Assembly: GCA_012845835.1 (NCBI GenBank)
Contig: JABAKD010000003.1
Span: 4,680,870 to 4,744,869, forward strand
Direction of reading: 5' to 3'
Source of the DNA: Undaria pinnatifida
Taxonomy: Eukaryota > Sar > Phaeophyceae > Laminariales > Alariaceae
Length of the DNA stretch: 64,000 bases
The notes under the pieces are model-generated. The model searched no databases and was not told where the DNA came from. It saw nothing but the letters and a program-made list of their open reading frames with translations. This document shows, one piece after another, positions 19,414-30,336 of the stretch. Position numbers and translations under genes: made by a program. Position 1 is the stretch's first letter. Each line of letters begins with the position of its first letter.

Positions 19414-20481
19414 CACTCCAGCTGTGAGATCGAAGATTTTGTCGAAACTCATCTTTGCAAGCTGTGTGTGATACTCCGATCGCGCGTATTACGGGCTGTG
19501 TGTCCTCATTGAGGATATAGGTCGGCGACTCACCTTGCAACTGCAGTGCAGCTATCAGGGTCAACAGGGTGATGTTATTCAGTCTGTGCGCGGAAACAAT
19601 AAAACCCGTTTCTGAGGGGGACAAAATCTGACAGCGGTGGAAGGAAATGCATCAGTTTATCAAGTGAATCATGTAAGTCGAATAACCGGTGAGGGCACAG
19701 CGGAGTACTGAAGGACGGGGTGGCCTGGGTTTGATCAAGAGGGGGCCAGGGGATGGGGAGGGGGGGGGGGGGAGGGGGGGGGGACGGGCGCGGCAGCTCT
19801 ATTTGTGCGTGGAAACTATGAGTCTTCTAAGGGGATATATCTGACGGTTTTGAAAAAAATTCACCAGTTTTGTCATTAGGGGGGGGGGGGGGGGACGGGC
19901 GGGGCAGCTCAAGGTGTGCGTGGAAACTATACATCCTTGAAGGGGATAAATGTGACGATTTATGAAATAATTCATCTGTTTGTCATGTATATTCTGTAAT
20001 TAGTACAACCAGTGAGTAGAGGGCGGCGTGTTCGAGGGGGTTGGGGGGGGGGGGAGGGGGGAGCGAAAGGGCTTCAGGTGGCATAGGTGTAGGGGTTTGC
20101 CTTACGTGTGGTGCTGGGTCTAGGCGATGATGCGGGTGATGGGGAAGGAGGGGGCCTTGGATGAACTGCAGCAGCGGCATGGCTGGCTCTAAAATGATAG
20201 TTAGAGGTGATATCCAGTGCGTAGAAGTGTTTGATGCTTTGGCGGGTTTCGATCTTAGGTGGGACGTTTGAGCATGAGAGAGCGGGAAAAAATAGCGGGG
20301 TGGGGGCGGGGGAGGGGAGGGTTTTCAAGTGGTTTTTTAGGTCACATATTATAGTTGCAAGGGGAGTCGCCGACCTGTATCCTTAATGATGATACACAAC
20401 CCGTAATACGCGCGATCGGAGTATCACACACAGCTTGCAAAGATGAATTTTGACAACATCTTCCATCTCACAGCTGGAGTG
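19414..20481. mobile_element. 1.07-kb TIR element with TA target duplication (non-autonomous)
   Basis: Terminal inverted repeats of about 100 bp begin CACTCCAGCTGTGAGAT at 19414 and end with the complement at 20481. Both sides are flanked by TA. The arms continue through matching CATCTTTGCAAGCTGTGTGT and CGATCGCGCGTATTACGGG words. The interior has long G runs (near 19760, 19885, 20045) and no transposase. TA duplication fits Tc1/mariner-type mobilisation, but the family is not assignable by eye. A second left arm starts at about 20508. Related pieces lie at 34195-40970, 52590-53720 and 56338-56455. Confidence 0.75.
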
Positions 20482-20507
20482 TATTTTTACTTTTTATAAT
20501 ATTGAAA

Positions 20508-20720
20508 TACTCCAGCTGGGAGATCAAAGATTCAGTCGAAACTCATCTTTGCAAGATTGTGTGTGATACACCGATCACGCAGACTGATCATATATGTAGG
20601 GGCTTGCTTCACGCGTGGTGCTAGGTTTAGGCGATCGTGCGAGTGGTGGGGAAGGAGGGGGCGTTGGAGAGGGGGGGACAGGGGATACTTAGCGCCAAAA
20701 AAAATATAGGAGAGCACTTC
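20508..20720. repeat. Partial copy of the TIR element
   Basis: It begins ACTCCAGCTGGGAGATC, parallel to the left arm of 19414-20481, and runs into the internal GTAGGGGCTTGCTTCACGCGTGG-type module. The other end is not found, so it looks truncated. Confidence 0.65.
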
Positions 20721-22030
20721 CATTGTCCGATTGCCATATTAGTGTCCGACGAAAAGATAGCATGGGTAGACAATATATAATATATATCGAAAAGCTGCCC
20801 CCGCGAAGACGTGGTAGGTTCAGATACAACGTTTCGGTCACAAAGCAGAGGCCCAAAGTAACCCATGGTTTAACGGCTACCTGGTAGGGGACAACAAAAG
20901 GATGACCAAGCTGGCTAGTGGACGAAAAGATGAAGGCTACGGAAGGCTAAGGTAGGGTTAGAGGTAGACGCGTGCTACGATAGATATAAAGGTGCACCAC
21001 TTTTTTTTCCGAGTTTTCTTAACAGAGGAGCTGCAGACCGCTCCCAAAACACCGAATTGTAGAAAAATAATCTGATACGCCGGATACAAAAATCATCGGC
21101 TAGGTACGCAGCGGAATTCATGAAAATAAAATCAAAATGGCCTATTTCCGCCTATTTTGCGTCGAGGAGCCCCGCCATCCAGAAACATTTTGAGAAGAAA
21201 GGGCAGAAAGTACTCCCAGTTTTCACTGCCCGATCTGAGGCACTTGGACCACTGACTCTGTAGCTCACTTTTTGACGTAGTCAAGTGAGGGGGTTCGTTT
21301 ATCACAGCGTAGCTAACCATCCCATTGACGATTCACATCAAAGAATATCATCAGCACGCAAAGGCCTATGGCCGCACGAAACAGGGGGCCACTCGCGCGA
21401 GTGACCCCAATCCACTGAAGAACAAAAGCTCAAAAGCAACATAACGCCCCTATCGTAGCATTGGTGAAGAAAGTACTCCGTACTTAGTATGAAGTGCTTC
21501 GAAGTATGTTAAAGCCCGAAGGCAAAACCCAAAAAAAACTACCCGCACACAAAAAAACGGGGAAGAAAAAAAAGTCGAATGCCAAGCGATGCAAGGCCTA
21601 AAGAGCTTGCCCTGTTAATAGGGAGAATAGAGCACCAGGAGGAGGTCACGCAAGTCCAAGGTTGACACGTTCCTTCCACTGACGACGCCAATTGTGAATT
21701 GTGACAGTACTCCCAGTGGGGGTTGGGATGCGTTTTTGGTCGGTGTTGGGAAGCGAACCCCTCGTGGGTGCCACTGATTTTTTTTGTCTCTCCGCATGGC
21801 TCGCTGGCTTGGCTCAAAGCTTATCATGCAGTATTATTTCCCTAAATAGAACGGTAAAAGCAAGACCTAACAGGGCTAGGCAGGGTAGGGCACGGTAGTG
21901 CAGGGTGGTGCAGGGTAGTAGGGAGATGAGCGGCGTCCTGCTTGTCCCATCCTCGTCACCTACACTATCGCCTATGTCTGTGATAGCCTTGACGTGAATG
22001 TGACATCTAATGACATCCAACATCACGTGG
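20721..22030. other. No gene; contains a palindrome shared with a MITE
   Basis: This stretch is unique DNA. At 21385-21408 is a palindromic CACTCGCGCGAGTG core next to CCAATCCACTGAA. The same block, reversed, occurs inside the MITE-like insert at 32117-32140. A run of GGGTAGGGCA/GGGTGGTGCA repeats lies at 21870-21925. No coding region is supported. Confidence 0.5.
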
Positions 22031-22031
22031 T

Positions 22032-22652
22032 TTGACCTCACCCATAGCATGGTTTCAAGTCGAATATTTAAGTTATTCCTCTACGGAGAGCACTCTATTA
22101 CTGCGTGCTCGTTGCTGCCCTGCCGAGCAGCACAGCAGCCGCAGTGGCCACGGCAGCGGACATAGGCGGCCGGCAGCCAGCAGCAAGCAGCCAGCAGTCA
22201 ATGGTTGGCGCCAGCATCAGACCACCATGAGTTCCTTCCTGGAGCTAGAGAAACGTTCTCTTCCACCGTCCAGAAATATATGCTCCGCGCGGGTTCTTTG
22301 TCGCAGCTCTAAATCGCGGCAACCTGCCAGCGCGCTCAAAGGCAAGTGCAAGACTTGCCAGCAGCGGATCACCCTGCGGCAGGACCGCATGTGTGCCGAA
22401 CTACCTGAGAACTGCCGGCTCGAACAAGTGCTCGAATCCTCCGCCCGATGCGGTCGAAATTGCCAAGAAAATATTACGGCAGCTGGAAAAGCGAAGTCCG
22501 CACGTGTTACGGAACAGGTAGAAAAGGACAGTGGATTCTTCCAGTCTAGGATTCCGGACATGTTTTCTGAAGGGTCGAGAGAATCGACCAACGAGGCCTG
22601 GGCCCGGTACACATACGAGACGGGCAGGCCTTCCACGATGCTGCTAGGATAA
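22032..22652 (+). CDS. Hypothetical Cys-rich frame running into copy 2
   Basis: A 206-codon frame with an ATG in unique DNA. Its middle contains KGKCKTCQQRI and further spaced cysteines to CGRNC, then a charged C-terminal part. Its last codons and stop (MLLG, TAA) lie in retrotransposon sequence starting at about 22636, so any gene here would be truncated by the insertion or rearrangement. No family is recognised, and it may be chance. Confidence 0.25.
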   Translation: MTSPIAWFQVEYLSYSSTESTLLLRARCCPAEQHSSRSGHGSGHRRPAASSKQPAVNGWRQHQTTMSSFLELEKRSLPPSRNICSARVLCRSSKSRQPASALKGKCKTCQQRITLRQDRMCAELPENCRLEQVLESSARCGRNCQENITAAGKAKSARVTEQVEKDSGFFQSRIPDMFSEGSRESTNEAWARYTYETGRPSTMLLG

Positions 22653-23114
22653 ATGCTGCAATTTTTTTTGCAGCTGTCACGACGGGTACTGTCAGTTGCA
22701 ATGCGATTAACAGTTGGCGGAGATGCTGAAAACTATACTACTGTGGGCGCAAACGCTGCCTTTCTGCTGCTGTTGGTACATGTTCTGCGCTTCACGATAA
22801 TGCTAGGGTCTACGTTGGCATTTTTTTTCTCTTCTCTGCACATGCTCGACAGCTACTGCCCGCTACAGAGCGTTTACTACCGTTCGCGGAGATACTGCGC
22901 TTCACAGCTTTTAATAGTGCAGTGACGATCAGCCCATTTGATGCGGTACCTTGGGGGGCAAACAGCCTTTCTATTCGACTGTAGGTGTACGCATCTTTTC
23001 TACAGTTGGTGTTGGTACTACACTACCCATCTTGGTGCGGTTTAAATTGCCGTTATCTGTTAACACAGCAGTGATACTGCAGCAATCAGCACTACTGTAG
23101 GCGCAACCGTCCCC

Positions 23115-23870
23115 CGTTAGTGCGGTCGGGGGAAACTACCTTGTTCGGGGGGTTATACTGGCCGTTTTTTATACGGTTGGTGCGCGAACCTTTACTGTCC
23201 AACCCCCACCTACACTACCGTTGGGGCAGATGCTGCCCGTTTTTATATGGTTGGCTGCGCGATCCTTCACGGTGCTACCCCCCTCCCCCCTACACTACTG
23301 TTGGGGCGGATGCTGCCCGCTTTTTATACGGTTGGTGCGCGATCCTCCACTGTCCTACCCCCTCCTACACTACTGTTGGCGCAGATGCTGCCAGTTTTTT
23401 TTTTTTTACGGTTGGCGGGGCGAACCTTTATTGTGCTTCCACCTACACTGCACCTAGGGTAAATGCTATCTGTTTTGGTGCGATGAGCGTCGACGTGTCA
23501 GACGACCCTTCACTGTGCTGCCCCCTACACTGTGCATGAGATAAACGCTGCCTGTTTTGGTGCGATGAGTGTCGGCGTGTCGGGTGACCTTTCACTGTGC
23601 TTCCACCCTTACACTACACCTAGGTTAAATGCTGCCTGTTTTGGTGCGATGGGCGTCGGCGTATTGGGTGAACCTTCATCGTGCTACCCCCTGCACTGCA
23701 CCTAGGTTAAATGCTGCCTGGTTTAGTGCGATGGGCGTGGGCTTCTAGTGCAACACTTTACTGTGTGATGCCCCCCTACACTGCACCTAGGTTAAATGCT
23801 GCCCGCTTGGGTGCGATGGGCGTGGGCGTTTTGGGCGACGCTGATGCCTGTTTACGTGCGATGGCTGCAG
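23115..23870 (+). repeat. Leader tandem repeats (copy 2)
   Basis: Units of about 80-90 bp carry TACACTRCACCTAGGTTAAA, TGCTGCCTGTTTTGGTGCGATG and GGCGTGTTGGG-type words. They are the inverted counterpart of 15385-16275, with fewer and more diverged units. Frames change between units, so coding is not maintained as well as in copy 1. Confidence 0.8.
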
Positions 23871-24269
23871 ACGTACCTATACTGTGTTGCACCCCCTGCA
23901 CTACGGTTAGGGTCAGTGCTGCCCATTTTTGGCTGCTTTTACTGCGGTTCGTGCATGCGTTACCCGTATACCCTAAAGTCAGACAGGGCGCTGCTCTTAT
24001 GTTGCGGTTTGGTGGATGTTACCCTTCTTTCTGCTGTATTCCTTTTATACGGCTAGTTGGCGTGGCTGCTACCATGACTGATGCTGGACGGAGTCGAGGC
24101 CCATGTCTTGCTGTTTGCTGAACCACAGATATACCGCTACTTGCAGCAGGGACACCACAACAATATATCTGCCTCCATAGCTTCTTTACGCGTCGTTCCC
24201 ATCTCGCCACCTTCCCCCACACCCCCTCCTTCCGCTGCCCTCCATACAGACAACAAGAAGCATGTCTAC

Positions 24270-25660
24270 CAGTGTAGAAACGGGCTACTCGGGGCAGGCT
24301 GAGGTCTTCCACGCACCCCAACCTGGATGCCCACGAGACAGGGAGAGCTCGCTCGAGATCCCGCGACTCGAGACGGGGGGAACCACCGGAGGCGGGTTCC
24401 AGTGACGAGACAGAAGACGGAGCACCATACCTCCACCCGTTCCCACCAACCAAGAAGGGCGACTCTCCGGCTCGCGCTGAGAAGAAGACGGACCAACCCC
24501 CACCGGACTCGGGGGCGTCTCGACGCCAGCTCTCACCAGCCCCAGGGGAGCGCCACCAGCTGCCCCCCCCGCGCTCGACAGGGAACCACTGCCGCCACCT
24601 GGGCTCTCCGCGATCAACAGATCGCCACCCCAGAGCTCCCGAGACCGCGGCGCCCATGCCGCCCCCTTGGACTTGGCATACGCGGCGGCGCGGGCCCAGC
24701 GAGCGCTCGACGACGCCAACCAGACGATAGCACACCGACGTCGGTTTGACGAAGATATCGAGCAGGCCAAGACCGCTGCGCAGGAGGCGTCCCTGATAGC
24801 GGAGAGGGCGCAACAAGCCCTCGCCTAATCAGTTGCGTCATCTGCGGCGGGAGCTACCGTGGCCCCCTTGCCTTCGTCGCGCCCGCAGAGTGTCGCATCC
24901 CAGCGACCACGACCCGGGAACGATGCCTTCTTCAACGGCGTCGTCGCGTGCATGGCGTCTGCACCGAGGGTAGACTTCTCCTGAGCGTTGGCGACCGCGG
25001 TGGTGGACACGGCCTGTGCCCTCCTTCCGTCAGAGAGGCCGGCGTCGCGGCAAGCGGACGTCCTCAGTGGAAGCGGCCTGGGCTCGCGTGGATTGTACGC
25101 CCTATGCTAGACAAACGAAAGCCGCGCCGACCCTTGCCCTCGTCAAGGCCCTGCTGATAGCCCACGACGAGGACCCCGACCGTGTCTTTTGGCCGAACCC
25201 CGGAGGAAGAGTTGGCAGAACGAAACTGGGGGAAACATCGACGCAGCGACAGTCGCGACCGCGGGGACCGCAACCGTGGGGGGGGCGGCAAAAATGGTGG
25301 GGGTGGCGACCACCACCACCGCCGTGGGAGTGACAGCGCATCGAGTGCAGGTGTGCCTGAGGGCGCCGCCGAGGGGGCAACTTTGGTCCAACAACCGGGA
25401 CAGTTGGCCGCAGCTCTGGCGGAGGCAACGGAGGGCGGACGAATGGCGCGAGAGGACGTTCAGCGTGGGACGGCTCGTCCACCTCCTCCCGCTCGTTTTC
25501 GTCCTCGATCACGGACCACACGGAGGTGGTCGTGGTAGCAGGCAAAAAGTGTGAAGAGCAATGGCAGGAGGAGCATCTGGGCCTGAGGCTTTTACCCTCC
25601 TTTTGCGTCTGCTGATGACGCATTTCGACGGGGTTGGCACGGAGGAGGGCTACACTAAGT
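24270..25660 (+). pseudogene. gag-like region (copy 2)
   Basis: The plus strand repeats the copy 1 gag theme in broken frames: RQGELARDPATRDGG..., an Ala-rich coiled-coil-like stretch in another frame near 24660-24830, and an Arg/Gly/Asp-rich basic part (RDRGDRNRGGGGKNGGGGDH at about 25225-25330). The ORF at 25016-25333 retains PSFRQRGRRRGKR and SVEAAWARVDCTPYARQTKA. A TAA within the coiled-coil zone and several shifts show it is a pseudogene. Confidence 0.62.
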
Positions 25661-26130
25661 TTCATACTTTTGGAATGTGTAGCGGCATGCTTTTTTTTTT
25701 TCAGTGGGGAGTTTCGCGTACTTATGCCGACCGCTACGGGGAGTTAGCGTGTTTTGTCTCCGGGGACGGATGTGATGTCGGAGGTTGTTTGGGTGGCGGC
25801 GAGTGAGCAATTTTCGGTTCTCCTTCCTGAGCTGCACCCTGGTTCGAAGGCAACAGACCGGCGGCCATACGCCTCGTTGGAAGCTATGTGGCGGACGTAT
25901 AGTGACTAATGAAACACCTGCCGTCAACGGCGAAACATTTTTTTTTCTCTCCCTGTTTCTTCGACGGTAGCGCGGTCATGCGCCCTGTCGGGGCCCCGGC
26001 CCGCCGATCATGGGCGCGGCCAGGGCCGAGTGCCGCCCCAGTCGTTTTCGTGGCAGACGGGATGGAGCCATCATTCAACTGTCATGCCCATCGATGATTC
26101 ATCCGACCCTTGGCTTGACCGCACATCGAA

Positions 26131-26385
26131 TTGCTGGCCACTAGAAGAGTATCATTTGCAGAAGGTTTCGCCGTTAAGGCCCCGTTTGAGACAGACGACC
26201 CTCTCCTTTGGAGCGGCCTCCTTTCACCTCGCGCTGATGCCCTCCGAGAAAACCGGGGGCTTTTCCTCAACTGCCACGGAGACAACCATTTCTTCAATCA
26301 TTGTAGGCATCCTTTCATTACTGCGAGTGGCTGCTTGAACCCTGAACTTGTCCAACATGGCGACGATGACGCACACCGACGTTGA
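26131..26385 (+). pseudogene. Zinc-knuckle segment (copy 2)
   Basis: An 84-codon frame contains NCHGDNHFFNHC at 26272-26304: the second Cys, His and last Cys of a CxxCx4Hx4C knuckle. The first Cys is Phe (codon at 26263). In copy 1 the first Cys is present and the last is lost, so the two copies have complementary lesions. Zinc knuckles in nucleocapsid bind element RNA. Confidence 0.75.
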
Positions 26386-27720
26386 CAAACACGCGTGATA
26401 TGCTACCGCCGGGACCAAAAATCTTCTCGCACGAACAACCACAAGAGAAATCGTCGCCATCTTTCTGGTCAACCGTCGCCATCTTTCAGGATCAGGGCCA
26501 GATAGACTGTCACAACGATACCATATACACGTCGGATCGCCATGGTGGTATCCTGCGCTCGCCCGCCTCTTCTGCCCCCGCTCCCGCTCCTCGAATGCGC
26601 TTTGGAGCCGCCCACAACCTAGGCGAAAATAAATTCGCACGCCAACCTGGCACATTCCGTAACGGCAATCGACATCTCGACGGTGGTACGGCACCGTCGA
26701 CAACACTGTCGGGGGGTACCTATTTTGGTTTCGGAAAATTCTCGTGTTCTGTTGCTTGCCTGTCCAGTAATGCAGCACAAATAGCCTCTGTCAAGAGCCC
26801 ACGGGCTCCTACGCCGTCTGTGGACGATTCTCACGGCGTATTACCGGCGGCGGGAACTAGCGCTTCAAGCATAGTTTCCTCGAGCGACGAATATTTTTTT
26901 TGTCTTTCTTTCATTTTCGACGGCGAGAACGCGCGCTTTCAGCGACGTTCCCCTCGGTCATGGTCTGAGTACGGCGAAAAACCCGCGCTTCTAGCGCCGT
27001 TACCCTCAGCCGCGGCATAAACTCAGCAATGGGGGTACGCCCTCCAAACGCCGCCCCCATCAACCATGGCACGGAAGCCTGCTATTTGCGCGCTCACCCC
27101 CCAGGGACGCGCCGCGCAACAATATAGCTGCGGCAACGGCGCGTCGCCTTTTAACGCGTATGTGATCATCCCCCCCTCTCCCTGACCAGGCGGTGGCGGT
27201 CGGATTGAGGTGGGGGAGGGTCGACCCTCGAAACACTTTTTTCTGACCACGAGGTGGCGGTCGATTTGAGGTGTGGGAAGGCCAACACTAAATCACCGAG
27301 ATCTTTTGCGAGGCTCGATCCGGTGTTTGCTCGCGATAACAGCGGGTGCTCTGTCCTTTTTTCCATCAAGGAGGAGTCGACAATATTAGCTACCTCGTCT
27401 CCCTTCTCCAAGAGACATAACGGAAGATAGCCTCCTCGGGTAAAATTATTATTGCCCTGCCCGAGCCCCTCTCCAGAAGACGCCCACAGGGTCTACGGAC
27501 CCTGCTTCGTCTTTTAACACGCTAACCCACGTGTTTCAGGCTACGACTGCCCCAGTGGCACAGGAAGAAGGTCCGACACTGCGCGACGGGCCAGTGGTGA
27601 CTCCACGGCTTCCAGCCTGATCAGCTGGACGCTATTCCCGTAAATTTACGGAAGAATCGCGCATCTCGTCAAGCAGAAACAGCTCAGAGCCCCTGCCTCT
27701 TCGGGCGCAGTTAGAGCAGT
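26386..27720 (+). pseudogene. Degenerate region between gag and linker repeats (copy 2)
   Basis: The frame 26382-27020 (212 codons) is Ser/Pro-rich and includes HLDGGTAPSTTLSGG, the only D-G-like candidate for a retropepsin site, and a weak one. Further along is a local duplication around 27180-27290 (GGTGGCGGTCG...TTGAGGTG words). No reverse-transcriptase motif is visible in any frame. Confidence 0.5.
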
Positions 27721-27724
27721 TTTC

Positions 27725-28315
27725 TTGCGATTATACGCCAAAAAGCGAAGAGGCCACGACGCGAGAAACCGTAGGTTCCGACTCGCGTCGTGCTCCCGAG
27801 GCCTGGTGTTTCTGAGGGGGACACTACAGGCCCGAAGAGCCGAGGACTGGTGTTGCCAAAGGGGGACATTGCAGACCCAAATGCCCAACGAGGCTACCGA
27901 CGGGCTGGCACCGTCGGTGTCGGACTCTTTTTCGGGTGCTGCGAGGGCGGCTTCTTACGAGTTTCCGCCCGCAAGTGAGGAGAACCCGAGGCGAGAAACC
28001 CCAGGTTCGGACTCGCATCTTGCTCCCGAGGCCTGGTGCCCCCGCAAGGGGACACTACAGGCCCAAAGAGCCGAGGACTGGTGTCCCCAGAAGGGGACAT
28101 TCCAGAACCACAAATGTCCAACGAGGCTACCGACGTGTTGGCACCGTCGGATTTTGTCATTTTTCGGGCGCAGTTAGTGCGTATTTTCGCGCTTTTCCGC
28201 CAACGAACGAAGAAAGACCCGAGGCGGGTTCGGATTCGCGTCGTGCTCCCGAGGCTTGGTGTTCCCGGACGGGGACATTGTAGCCTCAAATTCCAACACG
28301 GGTTTTGACCCTTCT
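27725..28315 (+). repeat. ~230-bp tandem repeats within polyprotein (copy 2)
   Basis: Three units carry GAGGCTACCGACG, TTTTCGGGTGC/CGCAG, GAGGCGAGAAACCCCAGG and GCTCCCGAGGCCTGGTG. The plus-strand frames 27725-28177 and 27936-28283 cross them. They equal the array at 10870-11455 and precede NADAR directly. Confidence 0.75.
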
Positions 28316-28319
28316 CTCA

Positions 28320-28815
28320 AATACTCCACAGACAAAGTGGTGTTATTCTAGCAGCCCCAATCCTACTTTCCACCGTGGTCCCCTTCGTCGTTCGCCGTGG
28401 ACGACGTGCCATATTATTGCGAGGAGCAGGACATGATGGCCGAAAAGGCCAAGTTTTTCCAAGACCATCGAGCAGTGGGGCTCATCATGTCGTCGTCTAG
28501 TCCAAGCACACGAAAATGCATCGTTCGAGGCGTGCGCAACTTTGACTCCGCTGTTGGGGACAGGGAGAAGCAAAACGCCATGTTATCTGGCACCTACGTC
28601 AAATTCACGCAGAATCCAGCCATACCAAAATCACCTTTTGAGCTCTGACAACAAGCTTTTGGCTGACTCCAGCCCTCTGGACCCAGTGTGGGGCATTGGT
28701 CTCCAGGCGGATGGTCCCAGGGCCAACAACCCATGCCATGGGAGAGGAAAAGCGTGCTCGGTGAGGCACTTTCTGCCGTTCGAGAAGCTATTCGCGACAA
28801 TGAGACCGGGTCGGT
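28320..28815 (+). pseudogene. NADAR (YbiA-like) domain in retrotransposon polyprotein, copy 2
   Basis: The plus strand encodes DVPYYCEEQDMMAEKAKFFQ, GRGVRNFDSAVGDREKQN, YVKFTQNPAI, then in the next frame DNKLLADSSPLDPVWGIGL and ADGPRANNP, and in a third ERKSVLGEALSAVREAIRD. These are the successive NADAR blocks in family order and cover the full usual length of about 150-165 residues. The first 83 codons from ATG 28397 are open; a TAG precedes the WQP-type start. Two frameshifts occur at the same places as in copy 1. Family members hydrolyse N-glycosidic or ADP-ribosyl bonds. The role in the element is unknown. Confidence 0.87.
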
Positions 28816-29040
28816 GCTAGTTGGTTCCGCACCCGCACTGCGAATGCAAGAACCAAGAAGTCTCGTCCGCGCCGCAACCGGACCGTTAACAGCGGCCAGC
28901 GGTTGCAATACTTCCCCTTAGGCGTTCCCGACCTACGTCTCGGGCGCGTTGGTCAATTAAAAGCCGTGGAGGTTCGGAGATAGCTTCTGGCGTCGCCCCT
29001 GACTTTGCGCTGTCAGAACACCGCCCCTGTTTCGTCGAGG
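28816..29040 (+). pseudogene. Short linker after NADAR (copy 2)
   Basis: The frame 28688-28921 continues after NADAR with an Ala/Arg/Pro-rich tail (TAASGCNTSP end). Another frame gives FALSEHRPCFVEGTVTLDD up to about 29060. In copy 1 the matching sequence is present at about 10095-10345. It ends where truncated RNase H begins. Confidence 0.5.
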
Positions 29041-29059
29041 GTACTGTGACGCTGGACGA

Positions 29060-29375
29060 CGTTTCGTTCACTATGAATAATCGCGCATATCAGTCGAGCA
29101 ACGCTCGACTCGGAGATGCACTGAACTCCTCTAGATTTGGGGACCGGCAGCATTGTTTGGGCTCCCAAACACATCCGAGGGTACTGTGGAGAACAGAGTT
29201 TCGCACATCTTCCGGCCACAAGACACAGGAGAGCACTGGCAAAGTGGGGACCCTCAACGCACGAGTCCAGCGGTAGCTTATGTTCGTCACCGCGTTCAAT
29301 TGCACACGCGCGTACCGCAAAGGCAGCGCCAACGGCATCGCCGATTTTTCTTGCCCGTTTTCCAGAGCCTGCTAC
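29060..29375 (+). pseudogene. Truncated, frameshifted RNase H (copy 2)
   Basis: The C-terminal RNase H signature is seen as TGKVGTLNARVQR, then a TAG at the start of the next block, and TAFNCTRAYRKGSANGIADF, with SIVWAPKHIRGY in a shifted frame. The first half of the domain is missing. The boundary TLDDVSFTMN | RAYQSSNAR matches the copy 1 junction, so both copies carry the same deletion. Confidence 0.8.
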
Positions 29376-30336
29376 GGAGTACGACAGCAGTGGCTTGCCA
29401 AACTTCAACCCCGTGCGGCTGCCAAGCCCCAACCCCTTTGGAGAAGCCGGTATCTACCTCCTACGGACCTGCGGGCAGCGCACTCCCTCTTCGCCGATCC
29501 CAGGGGTCGGCTTGGGTGGACTCGCGCCCTCGCCGAAAGCACTGGCTTGGGTGGGCTCGTGCCCCACACCGAAAGTACAGCTTTGGGTGGACTCGAACCC
29601 CTCGCCGAAAGCACTGTCTTTGGTGGGCTCGTGCCCCGCATTGAACATGCTGCCTTGGGTGGGCTCCCTCTCACCTCTACCACGTTTCACGATTTTCACA
29701 CACACGAGCCACGTATAAGGATTGGCGGCCTTTCTGCTTCCCCGGGGATATTCGTTGCTCGTGTTTCTGCCTCCGTCGCCACTACCGAAGGCTGTACCGG
29801 CCGCGGGTCGATTTCACCTGCCGCTGACACCGTTTTCGCTTCGGTTTTTGCCATACCCATTGAGGGCGGCCCTGGCTACAGTGACGCCGATCGCACAGCT
29901 AACTTATCTATCCCGGCGTTCTTTCCAGGAGACGGCCCCCGCAGCGATCACCGGTTCGACTGTATCCGTCTCCGCCATGCTTGGCACTCTAGCCCCTCCG
30001 TCGTCGACGACGCGCCGACGAACAGCGACAACAACGGGAAATGCACCCCCGCTGTAGATTATGAATTCGGGCCCGGCGGGGCCCCTCGGGCATCGTCCAG
30101 ACGAGTTACAACTCCGCCGCGAGCCCGACGGCCGCGGCCACTACTCTTGCCAACCCGCCGGCCCGCACGGTATCACTTCCGTCCGACCACGACCACGCAG
30201 AGACTATGGGAACTCTGCTTCTACGGCTTACGCCTCCTCCTGGTGAAACGCCGGCTACACTTACAAGGTCGGATGCACTCGGCGACGCTGCTGAGTTGCG
30301 GTTCGCGGAATCCGTCGCGCTTTATTCACATGCCGA
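29376..30336 (+). pseudogene. RNase H-integrase linker (copy 2)
   Basis: The 403-codon frame 29280-30491 covers this linker. It has three to four short repeats (GLGGLVPHTES, FGGLVPRIEHA), then Ala/Thr/Pro-rich spacer, and continues out of frame beside the integrase start. The start of integrase (from 30337) is in a different frame. Confidence 0.6.

Noticed and set aside
26640-26720. Retropepsin active site (LDGGTAPS)
   Set aside because: Only a loose match to D-S/T-G with no supporting flap or ILG motif; mentioned as a weak candidate but not called.
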